A DNA stretch of 56,138 nt from Mesostigma viride (taxonomy: Eukaryota > Streptophyta > Mesostigmatophyceae > Mesostigmatales > Mesostigmataceae), in NCBI GenBank assembly GCA_009746045.1, contig RPFO01001094.1:1-56138 (forward strand). Reading direction: 5' to 3'. Below are positions 1 to 12,449 of the stretch, piece by piece. Numbering within the stretch: position 1 is the first letter of the stretch; each line of letters opens with the position of its first letter. The translations under genes and the position numbers were made by a program. A model generated the notes under the pieces. It searched no databases. It saw only the letters and a list, made by a program, of their open reading frames with translations, and had not been told where the DNA came from.

Positions 1-195
1 AGTAAGCCAGCCATAATTTCACTGCAAAAGGCTACACTTCCATCACCATTCATATTCATCATCCTGAATGACTCGAGAACGCGGAAAACATTTAAACGAC
101 ATGCTCGAGCTACCATGGTCCGGATTCTCTTGATTTCTGGCCAGCGCTGGCATGGTTGTCTCCTTGATATTAAGTGACTATATATATAGTTAAAT

Positions 196-1531
196 ATGCT
201 TCTGTGGTTTTGCGCTCACCCTCGCGTCGTTCACTGGCTCAGGGGCGCTCTTCCGTCTCAGTCCGGCTGGCCGCCGAGGGCCACGACGAACGCATCCAGT
301 CGGCCTTGGCGCAGCTGGTCCCGGGCCCCGACCTCCGCCACATGCTATTCGCATGCCTCCCTGCCTGCACGGATGGGTGGCTGCGGTCTGACTCGTGCCG
401 CCCGGCTGGCCCCAGCAGCATTTTTGGGCTCCGTCGCTCAGTCGTGGGCGGAAAGCTGCCGGCTCCTGCCCCTTTTGGCAACGGCAGCGCCTGACCTCCT
501 GGACCCCAGCAGCCCTTTGCCCTTCGTCACCGCCATCCAGGAGGCCTATGCTGAGATCCAGCAGGCCTGTTCTCCCGTCCGTGCCGCTCAGGCGGTACAG
601 CGCCACCTCCCTCGCGGCACTCCCTCGGTCGCCTCCGTTCAATCTCCCGCCGCATTCCCTGCTCGCGTCATCGATAAACACCAGAAAACCTACGCGGGTA
701 TTCTGCACACGGCTGATTGGATTGCTCTTTTCGCGGACCTCAACGCCCAGGGACGTGCGTGGCTGTTCTCGCTTTCCTTGCGGAGTGTGGGCTCGGCGTA
801 CCTTCGTGCTCTTCCCATGGCCCCCCCATTCGCCTTGGCTCCCAGCCACTACTCGGTGGCGCTCCGGCACCAGCTATTTGCCCCGCAGCCTCTTGTTCCG
901 GCCGGGCGGCCTTGTGGTAGCTGTGGGCAGCCGCTGGATCCCACGGGGACTCACTACCTTGCCTGCATGGGGGGCCAACAGAATCAGAATTGGTATTTGT
1001 ATTTGCACACTGTCCTCCTGACGGTGGTGCTCGCCATGATTCGGTCGGTTTTCCCCCACGCGAACATCCGGTCCGAGGATGCGGATGGCGCTGCCTTCTA
1101 TTCCCCAACCACCGGCCTGACATCGTGGTGCTGGACTTTGAGGGGGGTGGCCGGCATCTGCTTATTGACGTTTCGGTGGCGCGGCCCTTGGCTCTTAGCC
1201 ACGTGGCTGGGGCCTCCCTCACGGCAGGTTACACGGCGGACCGGGCGGAGCGGGCCAAGCTCCTGGCCTACGGCGACGTCGGGCACCATCGTGTGGTGCC
1301 CTTTGTCCTGGAGGAGTTTGGGCCATGGGGCCCCTGACCTCCGCCTTCTTCAAGGAGTGTTGCCGGCTCCGGGAGGATCGGCTGGACCTGGAGGGCCAGC
1401 GGGCCCCATGGTCGGCGCGGACCTGGACGTCATATTGGCGTCAGCGCTTGTCGGTGGCGCTGACTCGGGCCATGGCTGACATCATGCTCCGCCGTACGCG
1501 GGCTGATTTTGCGGTGCAGCAGGGCTATTAG
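196..1531 (+). pseudogene. C-terminal remnant of a non-LTR retrotransposon with restriction-like endonuclease
   Basis: Three overlapping reading frames (196 to about 1,130, then 990-1,337, then 1,325-1,531) together read like the end of a non-LTR retrotransposon polyprotein. The first frame has a region after the reverse transcriptase core (GGCGLTRAARLAPAAFLGS) followed by a CCHC-type knuckle near 915-970 (CxxC, then H and C). The second frame continues with a segment containing PDIVVLDFEGGG and LLIDVSV, which resembles the P-D...D core of the restriction-like endonuclease in R2-like elements. The reverse transcriptase core is absent and the frame changes twice, so the copy is truncated and inactive. 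Family knowledge supports the order RT, knuckle, endonuclease. The exact clade is my inference. Confidence 0.6.
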
Positions 1532-3412
1532 GTTCCTCCCGTTAGGCGTTTCCATTGGTCTTATCGTAGTATAGAGCTTTGACATGGCTCTGTATATAGG
1601 TTTATAGCTGGGCGTTTGCTTTGGTTTGAGTGATTTCACTCTGCTGTAAGTAATTATATTTTTAAGATATATAGTTAAATTATAACATAACTCCGCGTTG
1701 GGAGATCATGTAGCACATATTTCATTGCTAGGGGCATACCCAGCCAGGGTTCCCTATATAGTAGTATGAACGAGAATATGGCTGACGGCGGTATAATGGC
1801 TGACGGCGGGGCTCAGATTTTTTGCGTCTGAGCCCCAAATTCAGTAAGATCACTTGCATTCAATGCGCCTTTGTAAGACGCACTCGCAGGTATTATCGGT
1901 TACGGCTGAAACGCAGTATCGAAAAAGTTATGCACGTGACAAGCATGCAGCTATATGATGACTCCAAAAGCCAAATGAGGTTTCCGGCTCCCAGCCCAAC
2001 CGGCCACTCGCCATCGTCCTTTCCCAGCCACGTCTGGGCTCGCAAACCCATCGCCAGCAAACCCATCGCCCTGAAGCGCCTCACCAGAGCCCAAGAAACT
2101 CTGCCACGATCGCAAATGGAGCCATTTCCTCCCAAGCCACGGGTTCTTTTCTTTCCTTCACTGGCTGGCCCTGACGAAGGAAGAATGCGTGGAAATAGTC
2201 CAATTCTTAGCACAGGAACGCGAGCTCTTTGGGCCCGGTGGGCCCCTCGATCTCCGACGAGCACCTGGAGAGGTTGATCACCCGGCCGGCCAGAGTGCAG
2301 CCATCGCCTCGCTATATCCTGTGCAGCTACTTCCAGCTCAATGAAGACGCCCTCACCGGTAAGCTCCGCACCCCAGCCTGGCCTGCGCAGCCGGCAGCCA
2401 CATCGGCTCCCTCCGGCCTCTGCAAGAATGGCATCCGAGCAGTGCTGGAGGAGCACGTGACCTGGCCGCATTGGCCGAGAAGCTGACCTTGCTGAACACG
2501 ACGCTCAACACAGTGGAGGCGCGGGTCTAACTTCAATGTGGAAACCAAGCTAGTCACACGGTACACAACCAGCCATAGCCTTAGGCCTTAGCTTAGTTAG
2601 CCCTTGTACAGCCATGCTACGTCCTGGCTATGATCAGATTACTTGCCCACGCTCCTTGTAATTGATATGAAGTGCTCAAGACAACTAATAATGCCTGGAC
2701 GCATGGCGATCCAACGCCGTTGAAGAACTATGGTAGCTATTCTGATCAGGCACTCCGCAAGGGCGTCCCCAACATCTACTGCTCCAATTTTGGTACTTTT
2801 GAAATTCCATGCCTGGAGCGCAAAGTTTGCAATATATGTGCCGTTTGTAGCTCTAGCTCTATAATAACCTGACCAACCCCGCATTCCTCAAAGTAGCACT
2901 TGTTGCCTATTCTCATTATGCGAATCACATGATTAGGATGTGCTTCATGATTGCTATTGCTCGAGATTCAATTAAGAATGATTGACATCAATAAATGATG
3001 AACCAAATAAACCAAATTAGGCCACTTGACAAGTTCATGATCCATTTAAATTGTACAATTAAGCGATTAATTAATTCATAAATCATACATTACATGGGAT
3101 ACCCCCGTCGACGAGCTAGTGGTACGTACAATGAAACATTTGAGTTTGTAACATGTCTCCATGGATATATACATGTATGCTGGACCTCGCGCATCTCAGC
3201 CCTCTAAGAAATGTTATTTGAACTCAGGTCTAGATCTAAATATATACATGATCTGGATAATATTATACACTTCCTTAAAAGAGCATGAATCGAGCTTTAC
3301 AATTCAGGACAAGGAACTCGTTTGCAAATCACGGCTGAAAGGCAAGTGCTCACAACGAAGCACGTGCTCTCAAGGCTGTCCACCTCGTCCAACCAAGCCC
3401 GGGCGAGCTGGC
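1532..3412. other. Host intergenic region, no supported gene
   Basis: Mixed-composition DNA with AT-rich stretches at about 1,640-1,780 and 2,940-3,090. Short open frames around 1,820-2,570 show no recognisable domain and no coding signature. I see no RNA gene. Confidence 0.5.
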
Positions 3413-6400
3413 CTACTCAACAGGTCTCTTCTTGGCCAAGTTCGTGAGCCGTTTCTCGACGTCTGTCGGAATGGTCAAGATGGCCTGGCGATTGTTAGCT
3501 GGGTTGACAACAATGGTGTGTTCGAACCCCGCGTCCATGCACAGGTAGCAATTGACCAAGTTTGGCTGTTCAGCTTGCGCATCGGCGTCCATTTTGAACA
3601 TCGTCGCCATACCCGGAAATCTGTCCCAGTAGCGCACCCCCACCACCCATTGTCCCTTACGGAACAACTCCCTATCGACCTTGCCGTTTCTGTCGGCCAC
3701 TCGCCTCACGAAAGTAGCGGCCACCTGATAAGGCTCCTGCAAGACTTCCGCTAGCCAATATGGATGATCTGGATCGTGGGACTCATCACCAGAGTAGGAC
3801 TCGACGGCAAAAATGTCTCGCAGCTTCAGTCTCCTTCCCATCATCGTCCTCTCTGCCTGTAGTCTGTTCAGTCGCGTCCCTGCGTGCCCCCCTTGTCCGT
3901 TTGGGTTCCTTTGCACTGGCTCCCCCAGTTTGTGGAGCTTCATCCGAGCACCTCCCACATTCCAGCCGTCCATGTCGGTCCACTCCTTTCGACAATCCCA
4001 CCACCTTTCCTCGGCGCACGCACCGCCACAATAGCAGGAATACTGGCGCAGCATTAAGCGCGTCACATTCGACTTGTCCATGCGCCACCAGTGCGCCTTC
4101 TTCACTCCTTTGATTTCGCCGCGCCCTGGGCTGTAAGGAAGCACCTGCGCGTCGAAGACAAGATTTGCACAAGGGAAAGTTGAAGTTACGAGACCATCGA
4201 GCTAGTTGTGTTTTATTAAGCACTCCTGATCGCCAGGACTCCAAGAACGCCCTAGAAACGACGGCCGGCGTAACTATTCCCTGAACGAGGACTGTACACT
4301 TAATTACCTCGGGGAACTCGAAGAAGTTACGCCTGGTCGTTGTGGTCCCGCCCACCGCCCCCGACGCCAGATTCTCCACCAACTGGGCGGCCGTCTGTTT
4401 GTCCTGGTTCTCTTCCCTGATGTGCCACCTCCTCAACATGCACTTCACAGTCCCACCAGCTCCATCCACCTCCCCCTTTCCGTGCTGCTCCCCAAAGTAA
4501 TTCCACTCAAATGACTCCAGGTGCGGATCCTCCGTCAGCAGCCGGGCCACTTCCGCGATCACATTCCTTGACTTGAACTGCATGGAGCAATTGTCCGACC
4601 ACCCAATGAAGCGCTTCACCTCTACCCCTTCTGACCGTAGTGTCGCCAGGATTTTGAGGATAGCAAAACGGAGGGCCCGCCCGTCCCTTTTCATTCCGCC
4701 CTGTCCGATGAAGTGAAACTCCCTTCTCACGACCTTTCCCGACGCTGGATCCAAGTAGCGCACGATCCAGGGCATAAGGACGAATGTGACTGGATGCCAA
4801 TACTGTGCTTGGAGATTGTGATAGGTGTAAGACTGGTAGTTCTCGGCGTAATCTGTGTGGCATACAAGGTCCCCCACCCGCATCCTTGAGAGACATTCCT
4901 TGGAGGCGTCCGCTTGCCACCACGCGTTGAAGCAATGCTGGATGAAGTCCGGCCACTTGTCCACAATTGCCTCCTTTAGCTCCGTTGGTGTGGACTTGAC
5001 GTCGACTTGCGTCAATCGCTGCCCACCAGCCTTTGCGATCTCGTCACAGTCGTCCTGCATATGCGCAGTGTGCACATACAGAAAAGACATCAACTTCGAC
5101 CCACCAATGACCTGTAGAAAGAAAAAAGACAGGACCTCAGGAAAAATTGAAAAAGAAACGCCTTGGGGCGCAACCACTCCACTAAAAATTACCTCTGGCC
5201 CAAGAACTTCAGGAAACATTGCAAAAGAAACGCCTTGGGGCGCAACCACTCCACTAAAAATTACCTCTGGCCCAAGAACCGCACCCGGCGGCACATCCTG
5301 CATCTCGTATCTGGTCCATGAAATCAGGTGGTTGGAAGCCTCCTCCCGTTCGCATAACATGAAGTTCCGAATTCCACACTTGGGAGCCAGGCAAGTGCCC
5401 AACACACAAGCCTTACGCCGGATCGAGCAAACCCCCAACTCCTCGCCCAGGTCATGATCGGGCACCCCTTCCTCGTCGTCCAGCACCCTCCCATGCATGG
5501 GCAGATCCTCAAGTTCGCCCTGAAAAGGCTGAACCTGCGGCCGCGACGACCCCACAGACGACCTCGAACCTCCCCCCTCCCTCATCCCCTCCACCTCACA
5601 AGTAAACTTGTTCACCCACTCTGTCGTGTGAGTGGCTTTGAAAATGGAACATGTGGGCACGGACGACCCCACGTCGAGCTGGCTACCATGATCGCACGCG
5701 TGGCATTCAGGTCCGCACTCGCATCTGGCATGAAAAGTTGCACGAAATTTGGCCAACCCCCCAACCATGGACTGCATGGTAGTGTGGTGCTGGCATGCGC
5801 ACAAGTTCCGCATTTTCCACCGCCCCTTGACGCATGCGGGCATATGCTTGCAAAAAGTAGTGTATCCCACATGAACTGTGCTCTTCTGATTCGTGCGTAG
5901 CATTGACATCCCTGCCTCCGTCTCCAAAATCACCTGATTTCCCCCCCTCACACCCTCCTCTCCCTCCCCCCCCCCCCTCCCTACTGTCCATCCGCCGCGG
6001 TGGCTTCAACTCCGGATGGCGGGAAATGAACACTTCGTAAATCTTCGACTTGGAGACAGTATAGTAGCGCGCACCCTCCGAAAACGCTAGTGTATGTTTG
6101 TAATCCTTTCTTGTCCATTCACAATGAACATCCTTCATGTTCGGAGACGCCCGCGTCAAGTTATCATCCCTCCAGCACGCTTGTATCAGGGCAATGACTT
6201 CCGTCGGAAGCTCGTCTTTCCTCCTCCTCCTCTCTGGCGCACTCATCAAAAGGTCGTCCTCCCCTTCTTCCATTCCATCCCTGTGACCCCGAACAGTTGC
6301 GACAAAGCGCCTGTCAATCCCGAACGCGCGCTCCACAATCCTGTCCGGGACGCCCTCCATTGCCTTCGTAACAAGTCCACACAAGGCCCACCTAAGCCCA

Positions 6401-6897
6401 CGATCCTTCTCAGATGTTCCCAAGTCGCCAAAAGCCTTCTTGATGGTATCCCGAAGAGATTCCGCCCAACTTTCAGGAAGCCCGTCGTCACAGTTCTTCC
6501 TCTTCTTAATGCCGTTGCTCTCCGCCACCATGGCATTTAGTCTTGAAGCTGCGCAAGACAGAACCTCCGCGCTCATCTCTGGCGTCCTGTGGTTGTTTGC
6601 TTTCACGCGTTCCGCCATGATAGGAAAGATGTCATTGGCAATTTTGTACCCCTTGTTCTCGATGTACTTGTCGCTCCAGAGACCGCGAAGTGCAGGCTCC
6701 CGGTCGTCATTGGACAAGGGACGCGAACCGTCGGAAACGGCCCCCCGCCCCGATCGCGCCATCAGACTTTGGTCAGACGGCAGCTGATTTTTTTCGCCTC
6801 TTAATCCCGCGGCACCGAAAGCCCTGAGGATGAGTAATGATAAATAATCACCATTAAAGACACGACGAAAACGATGGGCATCAAACAAGAACGACAA
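3413..6897 (-). CDS. DDE-type transposase, interrupted by frame changes
   Basis: Read on the minus strand, three consecutive segments form one transposase-like protein. The N-terminal segment (6,897 to about 5,960) has a helical region and the stretch FISRHPELKPPRR. The central segment (5,951 to about 4,290) has a cysteine-rich zinc-like region (CACQHH, CECGPECHAC) and then the likely catalytic part, with DYAENYQS, GWSDNCSMQFKSR and FGEQHGKGEVDGAGGTVK. The last segment (4,144-3,413) carries a CxC...C-rich tail. An acidic residue after each of the first two blocks and a conserved HGKG-D block is a layout I associate with an unnamed DDE transposase group common in invertebrates and algae. The frame changes near 5,950 (a long C run) and near 4,145-4,290 could be introns, errors or decay. 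It sits among host repeats, not viral genes. Confidence 0.6.
5138..5280 (-). repeat. 72-bp in-frame tandem duplication inside the transposase
   Basis: Two adjacent copies of a 72-bp unit differ at only a few bases and encode two 24-residue repeats beginning VLGPEVIFSGVV. The duplication lies between the zinc-like region and the catalytic region. It may be a recent slippage event, or lie within an unspliced intron. Confidence 0.85.
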
Positions 6898-6904
6898 GCG
6901 TCAT

Positions 6905-7462
6905 TAATAACGCCGGCCGGCGCAACTGGATACATGTAAACCATACAAAAGTGATTTTATGAAACACATACAGTTTGTCATTAATAACGACGGCCGGCGT
7001 AACTCGGGCGCAATTAAAAACCATTAAGAAGCAACTCAGGATATGCAGGCAGAAATCCTTCAGGTGTAAAAAAGATGTACAAACACACTTTTGGTAATGG
7101 GGCCTGATTGCGCAACTGCAAGATACCATTGGAAACGCCGGCCGGCGCAACTGGATGCATGTACATAAACCATACAAAAGTGATTTGCACAAAACCCCTA
7201 CAATTTGTCATGAGTAACGACGGCCGGCGTAACTCGGTTGCATTTGAAAACCACAAAGAAGCAACTCAGGTAGTGAAGGCGGAAATCCCAGAGGTGATAA
7301 AATGTTTACCAACACAAAATGTTGATAAGCGTGCAAGCTTTTGCAAGTGCGCGCAAGATACCATTGGAAACGCCGGCCGGCGCAACTGGAACACCAAAAC
7401 AAAAAACTTGATTTGCACGAAACCCATTCAGTTCGTCATGGATAACGACGGCCGGCGCAACT
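6905..7462. repeat. About 232-bp tandem repeat carrying a GGCCGGCG core
   Basis: Alternating cores ACGCCGGCCGGCGCAACTGG (6,908; 7,135; 7,371) and ACGACGGCCGGCGTAACT (6,984; 7,216; a variant at 7,445) recur with a period near 232 bp, so about two and a half units are present. A lone core also occurs at about 4,258. Each core contains the palindrome CGCCGGCCGGCG or a near version. The repeat borders the transposase gene and may be part of that element's end. Confidence 0.7.
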
Positions 7463-9768
7463 TCATGGCACTCACCACTTTCACCAAATGCCATGTCGCC
7501 ATTATATTGAGGAAAGCGAAGTATGCCCACTTGAAGCTGTGGTCTGCAGAACATTGACACAAAATATGCATGGTATTTCAAGCAATGAATGCTATGTGTC
7601 AGGCATCAATGTCTTTATTGTATCCAAATGTGGTTAGGACGGAGGTTTACATTGGTTGCTATTTTAAGACAATGGCGTATAACCAAACATTGCACACACT
7701 CAAGAGTGTACTTATGCTGAACTGGAAAGGAACATTAAACCCCAATAAGGTAGATATTTTTCTTTTACATTTTAATTTTTTATATACTACTTTATATAAT
7801 ATTATATTATATTATATTATGCTATATTATGTTATATGAAATAACATTAAAATTAACATAAAATTAAAATTATATATTAATTATAGTATATTATATAATT
7901 TATATTATATATTATATTCACGATGCTCTGTGTATTAATGACATATCAGACACACCTACATCACATCGCCTTGATGTTTCCGTTGTATGGGTCCGGTCGG
8001 GCGTTGGTAGCTGGTCGACAACAATTCTACATTTCCTAAAAAAAAATGCGACCGTGCCTACATTCGAAGGCGCGCTGTGGCTGACCTGAACTATCGGTGA
8101 ACACCTCGGCGTCACTTGACCGGCCTAGGTTGACATTTCGGCAGAGTAACGCTGCTTAAAGGATCATTGCGTAGTTCGCGCGATTTGGCTCTTTATATAT
8201 GTTTTTGGAGACGACGAGCAAGCATCCGATTGGTCAGCCAATTCCTGTCCAGTCCTCGGACAGTGTCCAATCCGGTGCTTGGGATCCAGAAAACGTGCTC
8301 GAGCCTGGCCACTCTGTCGCGGGCGCCGCGCTAGTGGCGTCGCGCCCAAACCTGACCAGGCCATAGGAAAGGGCGGGGGCGAATGCAAGAATTATTGTTA
8401 TATCCTGACCTGTCCTGGGGAAGGTCCGGGGCGAATGCAAGAATTAATATACCTGCGTATGCAACCAACACGGCCGATCCACATACATAATCCGACTGAG
8501 CTGGACGGTACGGACCAAATTTCGGTGCAAATTGAGGCCCAAAAGCTATGTCGGCATGGTGCGCGCACCCCTTGCGGTAGGGGCCATGGCGACTGCCTTT
8601 AGACGAAACGTGACAAATCTGGCACGCGGAAAGCAGAAATGCTCGATTGTTGGAGAAAATTAGTTACTGATTCTAATTTATGGCGGGATGGTTGCGATCT
8701 ATAATGTCGCGGGCTTTTTTTCTTTGCCATCGGCAGGGGGGGTCCGGCCTGAATTTCTGTCGGGATGAATAAAGTATATTGGATGCCTGCCGGGTTGATT
8801 GTCGATTGTTGCCAGTTTTGATGGTCGTAAGGAAAGCTAGTTTAATGATGTTTCTAAAGCCGTAAAAATTCCCGCTGCTATCTTTACCTTTCCCGTCATT
8901 TTGCGGTAAGATAACATTAGCCCTGCGCGATGCGTACTGCCCAACCACTCCATGAAAGGGTGGACTTTCTTGTGCGCCTGGGCACGAATAAATGCCCGTT
9001 ATGGTACGTTCTTGTGTTAAACGTCTTAAGCTTGCGTTTTCCTGCTTTCTTACCTCGTTGAGCGTAAGCTTTTTGCCTTCTTTCCGGCCAGATGCAGCCA
9101 GAAAGTTGCGGGTCCTGGCGCTGCATCGCTGGATTCCTGGGTGTCTTTTAGCTAGTTAATCGTCTGTGACGTGGCTGGCTTTCTGCAGCGCGTGGCCCGC
9201 AACCTGTCGGGAAGGTGTAATGCTTTTATTTCCATGCTTCTCTGAAATTTCTTTTGCTTTATAGACAGTTGTGTTCGAGGAAATTCACGCGGTCTTCCTA
9301 AGCAGCGGCATCATTTTCCCCAGACACTGACGAGCTGGCACCTGTCTCCTAAAGAGAGCGGCTCGTGCTTGTTAGAAAGGAGGCAGTGTGCATTTTGCGG
9401 GACACAATGCTTTGGTGGCACATGCGTCAGGTAGGCTGTTCCAATGGTCTCTTCACCTTTCCCACTGAGTAAATGTTAGCATTTGTCATGCTAACCAGAG
9501 CAGCTAGCCACAGGTTGGCTGGATAAAAAGTCAGCTTATTTTCTCTTTATATACTGCGTGTGTGGTCCTCCACGTGTCCGGCTTGTTGGGCATTTTGGAA
9601 GAGGGTTTATAATGTGTTGTTGGGTGGAACAACTTGGTTGTTGGCACAAAATCACACATTATTAGCCTGAGATAGGCATGACATATGCTGCTCAGGCGTG
9701 TCGTCCTACCAGCCTTGTTGTTAAGGGTAGACTCACAAGGCTGGCTGTGCCGATGGAGGGGTGGGGCG
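7463..9768. other. Host DNA without a supported gene; AT-rich tract at 7,740-7,920
   Basis: Between 7,740 and 7,920 the sequence is nearly pure A/T with many TATAT steps. At 8,360-8,450 a short duplicated phrase (GGGGCGAATGCAAGAATT) occurs twice. No domain, tRNA or rRNA is visible to me in this interval. Confidence 0.5.
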
Positions 9769-10260
9769 TGCTAGCCCCCCCCCACACCCACGCATGCATG
9801 CTAGCCCACCCCCACACCCACGCATGCATGCTAGCCCCCCCACACACCCACGCATGCATGCTAGCCCCCCCCACACCCACGCATGCATGCTAGCCCACAC
9901 TCACACCCACGCATGCATGCTAGCCCACCCCCACACCCACGCATGCATGCTAGCCCCCCCCACACCCACGCATTCATGCCAGCCCCCCCCACACCCACGC
10001 ATGCATGACAGCCCCCCCACACACCCACGCATGCATGCTAGCCCCCCACACACACCCACGCATGCATGCCAGCCCCCATACACACCCACGCATGCATGCC
10101 AGCCCCCCCCACACTTACGCATGCATGCTAGCCCCCCACACACACCCACGCATGCATGCCAGCCCCCCCACACACCCACGCATGCAGGCTAGCCCCCCCC
10201 ACACCCACGCATGCATGCCAGCCCACCCCCACACCCACGCGTGCATGCCAGCCCACCCCT
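9769..10260. repeat. 30-bp minisatellite, about 16 copies
   Basis: Unit of 29-31 bp of the type CACCCACGCATGCATGCTAG plus a C run, repeated about 16 times. The GCATGC core is self-complementary, and the C runs vary from 5 to 9, which gives the length differences. Open frames through it are low-complexity (histidine and proline rich) and I do not regard them as genes. Confidence 0.9.
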
Positions 10261-10504
10261 AGCTTGAGCGTGCTTGTAAAGTTTTTGCATGGTTTATTAA
10301 AATGAGTGGAATATGTATTTATTGCATTAAATGTTAATTTTATCATGAATGAAAATGGTCAACATTGCCGAAGTGCCCCTAAATTGCTCAATATTGTGTG
10401 CTCAAGAATTCAATGAGGATTGTCATCATGGAAACCCGCACAAATTCACGATTCCGGGCATGCATGTGAAAGTATCAAGAACAATTTTCAATTAAGAATG
10501 GTAT

Positions 10505-11627
10505 CTCATTGTTCCATGAATCAATATGACTCCATGTACGTAGACAAGCCATGATGACCCCATGGGAGCCTGAATCCTCATCATTAAATACATAAATGCC
10601 ACCCATGTACGTAGACGGGCCATGATGACACCAATGGAGCCTGAATCCTCATCATTAATTACATAAATGCCAACCATGTACATACACGGGCAATGATGAC
10701 ACCATGGGAGCCTGAATCCTCATCATTAATTACATAAATGCCAACCATGTACGTAGGCCAGCCATGATGACACTGTGGGAGCCTGAATCCTCATCATTAA
10801 TTTCATACATGCCAACAACACGTAGACGGGCCATAATGACACCACGGGAGCCTGAATCCTGATCATTTTTTTTTCTTTGACATCCATGTACGTAGGCCAG
10901 CCATGATGACACCATGGGAGCCTGAATCCTCATCATTTTTTTTCTGAGACATCCATGTACGTAGGCCAGCCATGATGACACCATGGGAGCCTGAATCCTC
11001 ATCATTAAATACATACATGCCATCCATGTACGTAGACAGGCCATGACATCTGACACCATGGGAGCCTGAATCCTCATCATTTACTATTCCTTGACATCCA
11101 TGTACGTAGACGGGCCATGATGACACCATGGGAGCCTGAATCCTCATCATTTTTTTTTCTTTGACATCCATGTACATACGTAGGCCAGCCATGATGACAC
11201 CAATGGAGCCTGAATCCTCATCATTAATTACATACATAAATGCCATGATCATCAATGACCCCATGGGAGCCTGAATCCTCATCATTAAATACATAAATGC
11301 CACGGTCCATGTACGTAGACGGGCCATGATGACACCAATGGAGCCTGAATTTCCTCATCATTAATTACATAAATGCCAACCATGTACATACACGGGCAAT
11401 GATGACACCATGGGAGCCTGAATCCTCATCATTAATTACATAAATGCCAACCATGTACGTAGGCCAGCCATGATGACACTATGGGAGCCTGAATCCTCAT
11501 CATTAATTTCATACATGCCAACAACACGTAGACGGGCCATAATGACACCACGGGAGCCTGAATCCTCATCATTTTTTTTTCTTTGACATCCATGTACGTA
11601 GGCCAGCCATGATGACACCATGGGAGC
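10505..11627. repeat. About 70-bp minisatellite ending at the viral junction
   Basis: About 15 copies of a unit that contains GATGACACCATGGGAGCCTG, then AATCCTCATCATT, then a variable T run or a TTAATTACATAAATGCC phrase, then CCATGTACGTAGGCCAGCC. The last copy runs normally through CCATGGGAGCC and then stops at 11,627. The next base begins the palindrome. The break in the middle of a unit marks the host-virus junction. Confidence 0.9.
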
Positions 11628-11905
11628 CCCAGCAACTACGTGAGCTACCCCCCCAGAGCCTCTGCAGCCCCCAGTCCCCCTGGACCCCCTAGACCCCCTA
11701 GACCCCTTGGACCCCCCGGAGCCCCCGGTCCGAACAGAAGTCCTGTAATCTCCACCGCCGCCGTCGCCTGTCCCGGCCCCGGGAGGCGGCGAAGGGGCAA
11801 ACGAGGGGGAGAAGGTAATCCACCTCCGACCGGCGAGAGGGGCCGGAGAGGCCCCGCCGATTTCGCTCGCCCCCCGCCCCGGCCCTCCCGATGGGCGACG
11901 CTTGC

Positions 11906-12060
11906 TTGGATTCTCTTGCACTACTTCTTTTTTAGACTCTTTCAAAAATAATTATATGGGTAATGAAAAATTGCAAAGGGTATAGGCTATATATAGGGCT
12001 ATATATACAGGAATAATATTTCCCGGGGTGGCTGAAAAAGAAGTCGTGCACGAGAATCCA
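11906..12060. repeat. Dyad element with inverted 28-bp ends and AT-rich core (left arm copy)
   Basis: The left end reads TTGGATTCTCTTGCACTACT then a T run; the right end is its inverse, A run then GAAGTCGTGCACGAGAATCC. Between them are about 100 bp of AT-rich DNA with TATATATAG steps. The same architecture, with diverged core, occurs at 24,715-24,863. It could be a replication origin, a bidirectional promoter or a small inverted-repeat transposon. Confidence 0.8.
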
Positions 12061-12449
12061 CTCCACCTCCGATGGTCGGGGGCGGCGGGAGAGGTGGCGG
12101 CAGGTTCGCTCGCCCCCCGTCCCGGGTCCGTCGCGCCCCGAGTCTGGATGTGTTTGAAACGTCCTTTTCCCTCCTGGAGGGGCGGCGCGGGCGGGTGGGG
12201 GGTCGAGGGTGGATGAGAATGCGTGGTTTCGGTCGGGCTTCTTTTGGGCTCGGATCCGTTCCAGTCTGCGTCCCGGCGCCCCCCGGGCCGGGGTTGGGAG
12301 GGGGTTGCGCTCGCCCCCCGGGACGGCCGTGTGGGTGGTCCGCTACCCTGGGCCCGGCGACCCTGAGTAAGTGACGGGTGCAAGTCTACGTCCCGGCGCC
12401 CCCCGGGCCGGGGTTAAGAGGGGGCTGCGCTTACGGGGGAGGGAATAAA

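Noticed and set aside
1822-2566. Several overlapping host-region frames of 70-190 codons
   Set aside because: No domain, no consistent codon style, and frames on both strands compete.
7740-7920. AT-rich tract as a replication origin or centromere-like DNA
   Set aside because: Only composition supports it; no motif or repeat structure was seen.
9678-10346. Histidine/proline repeat frames over the 30-bp minisatellite
   Set aside because: The frame follows the repeat on both strands and varies with C-run length; not a gene.
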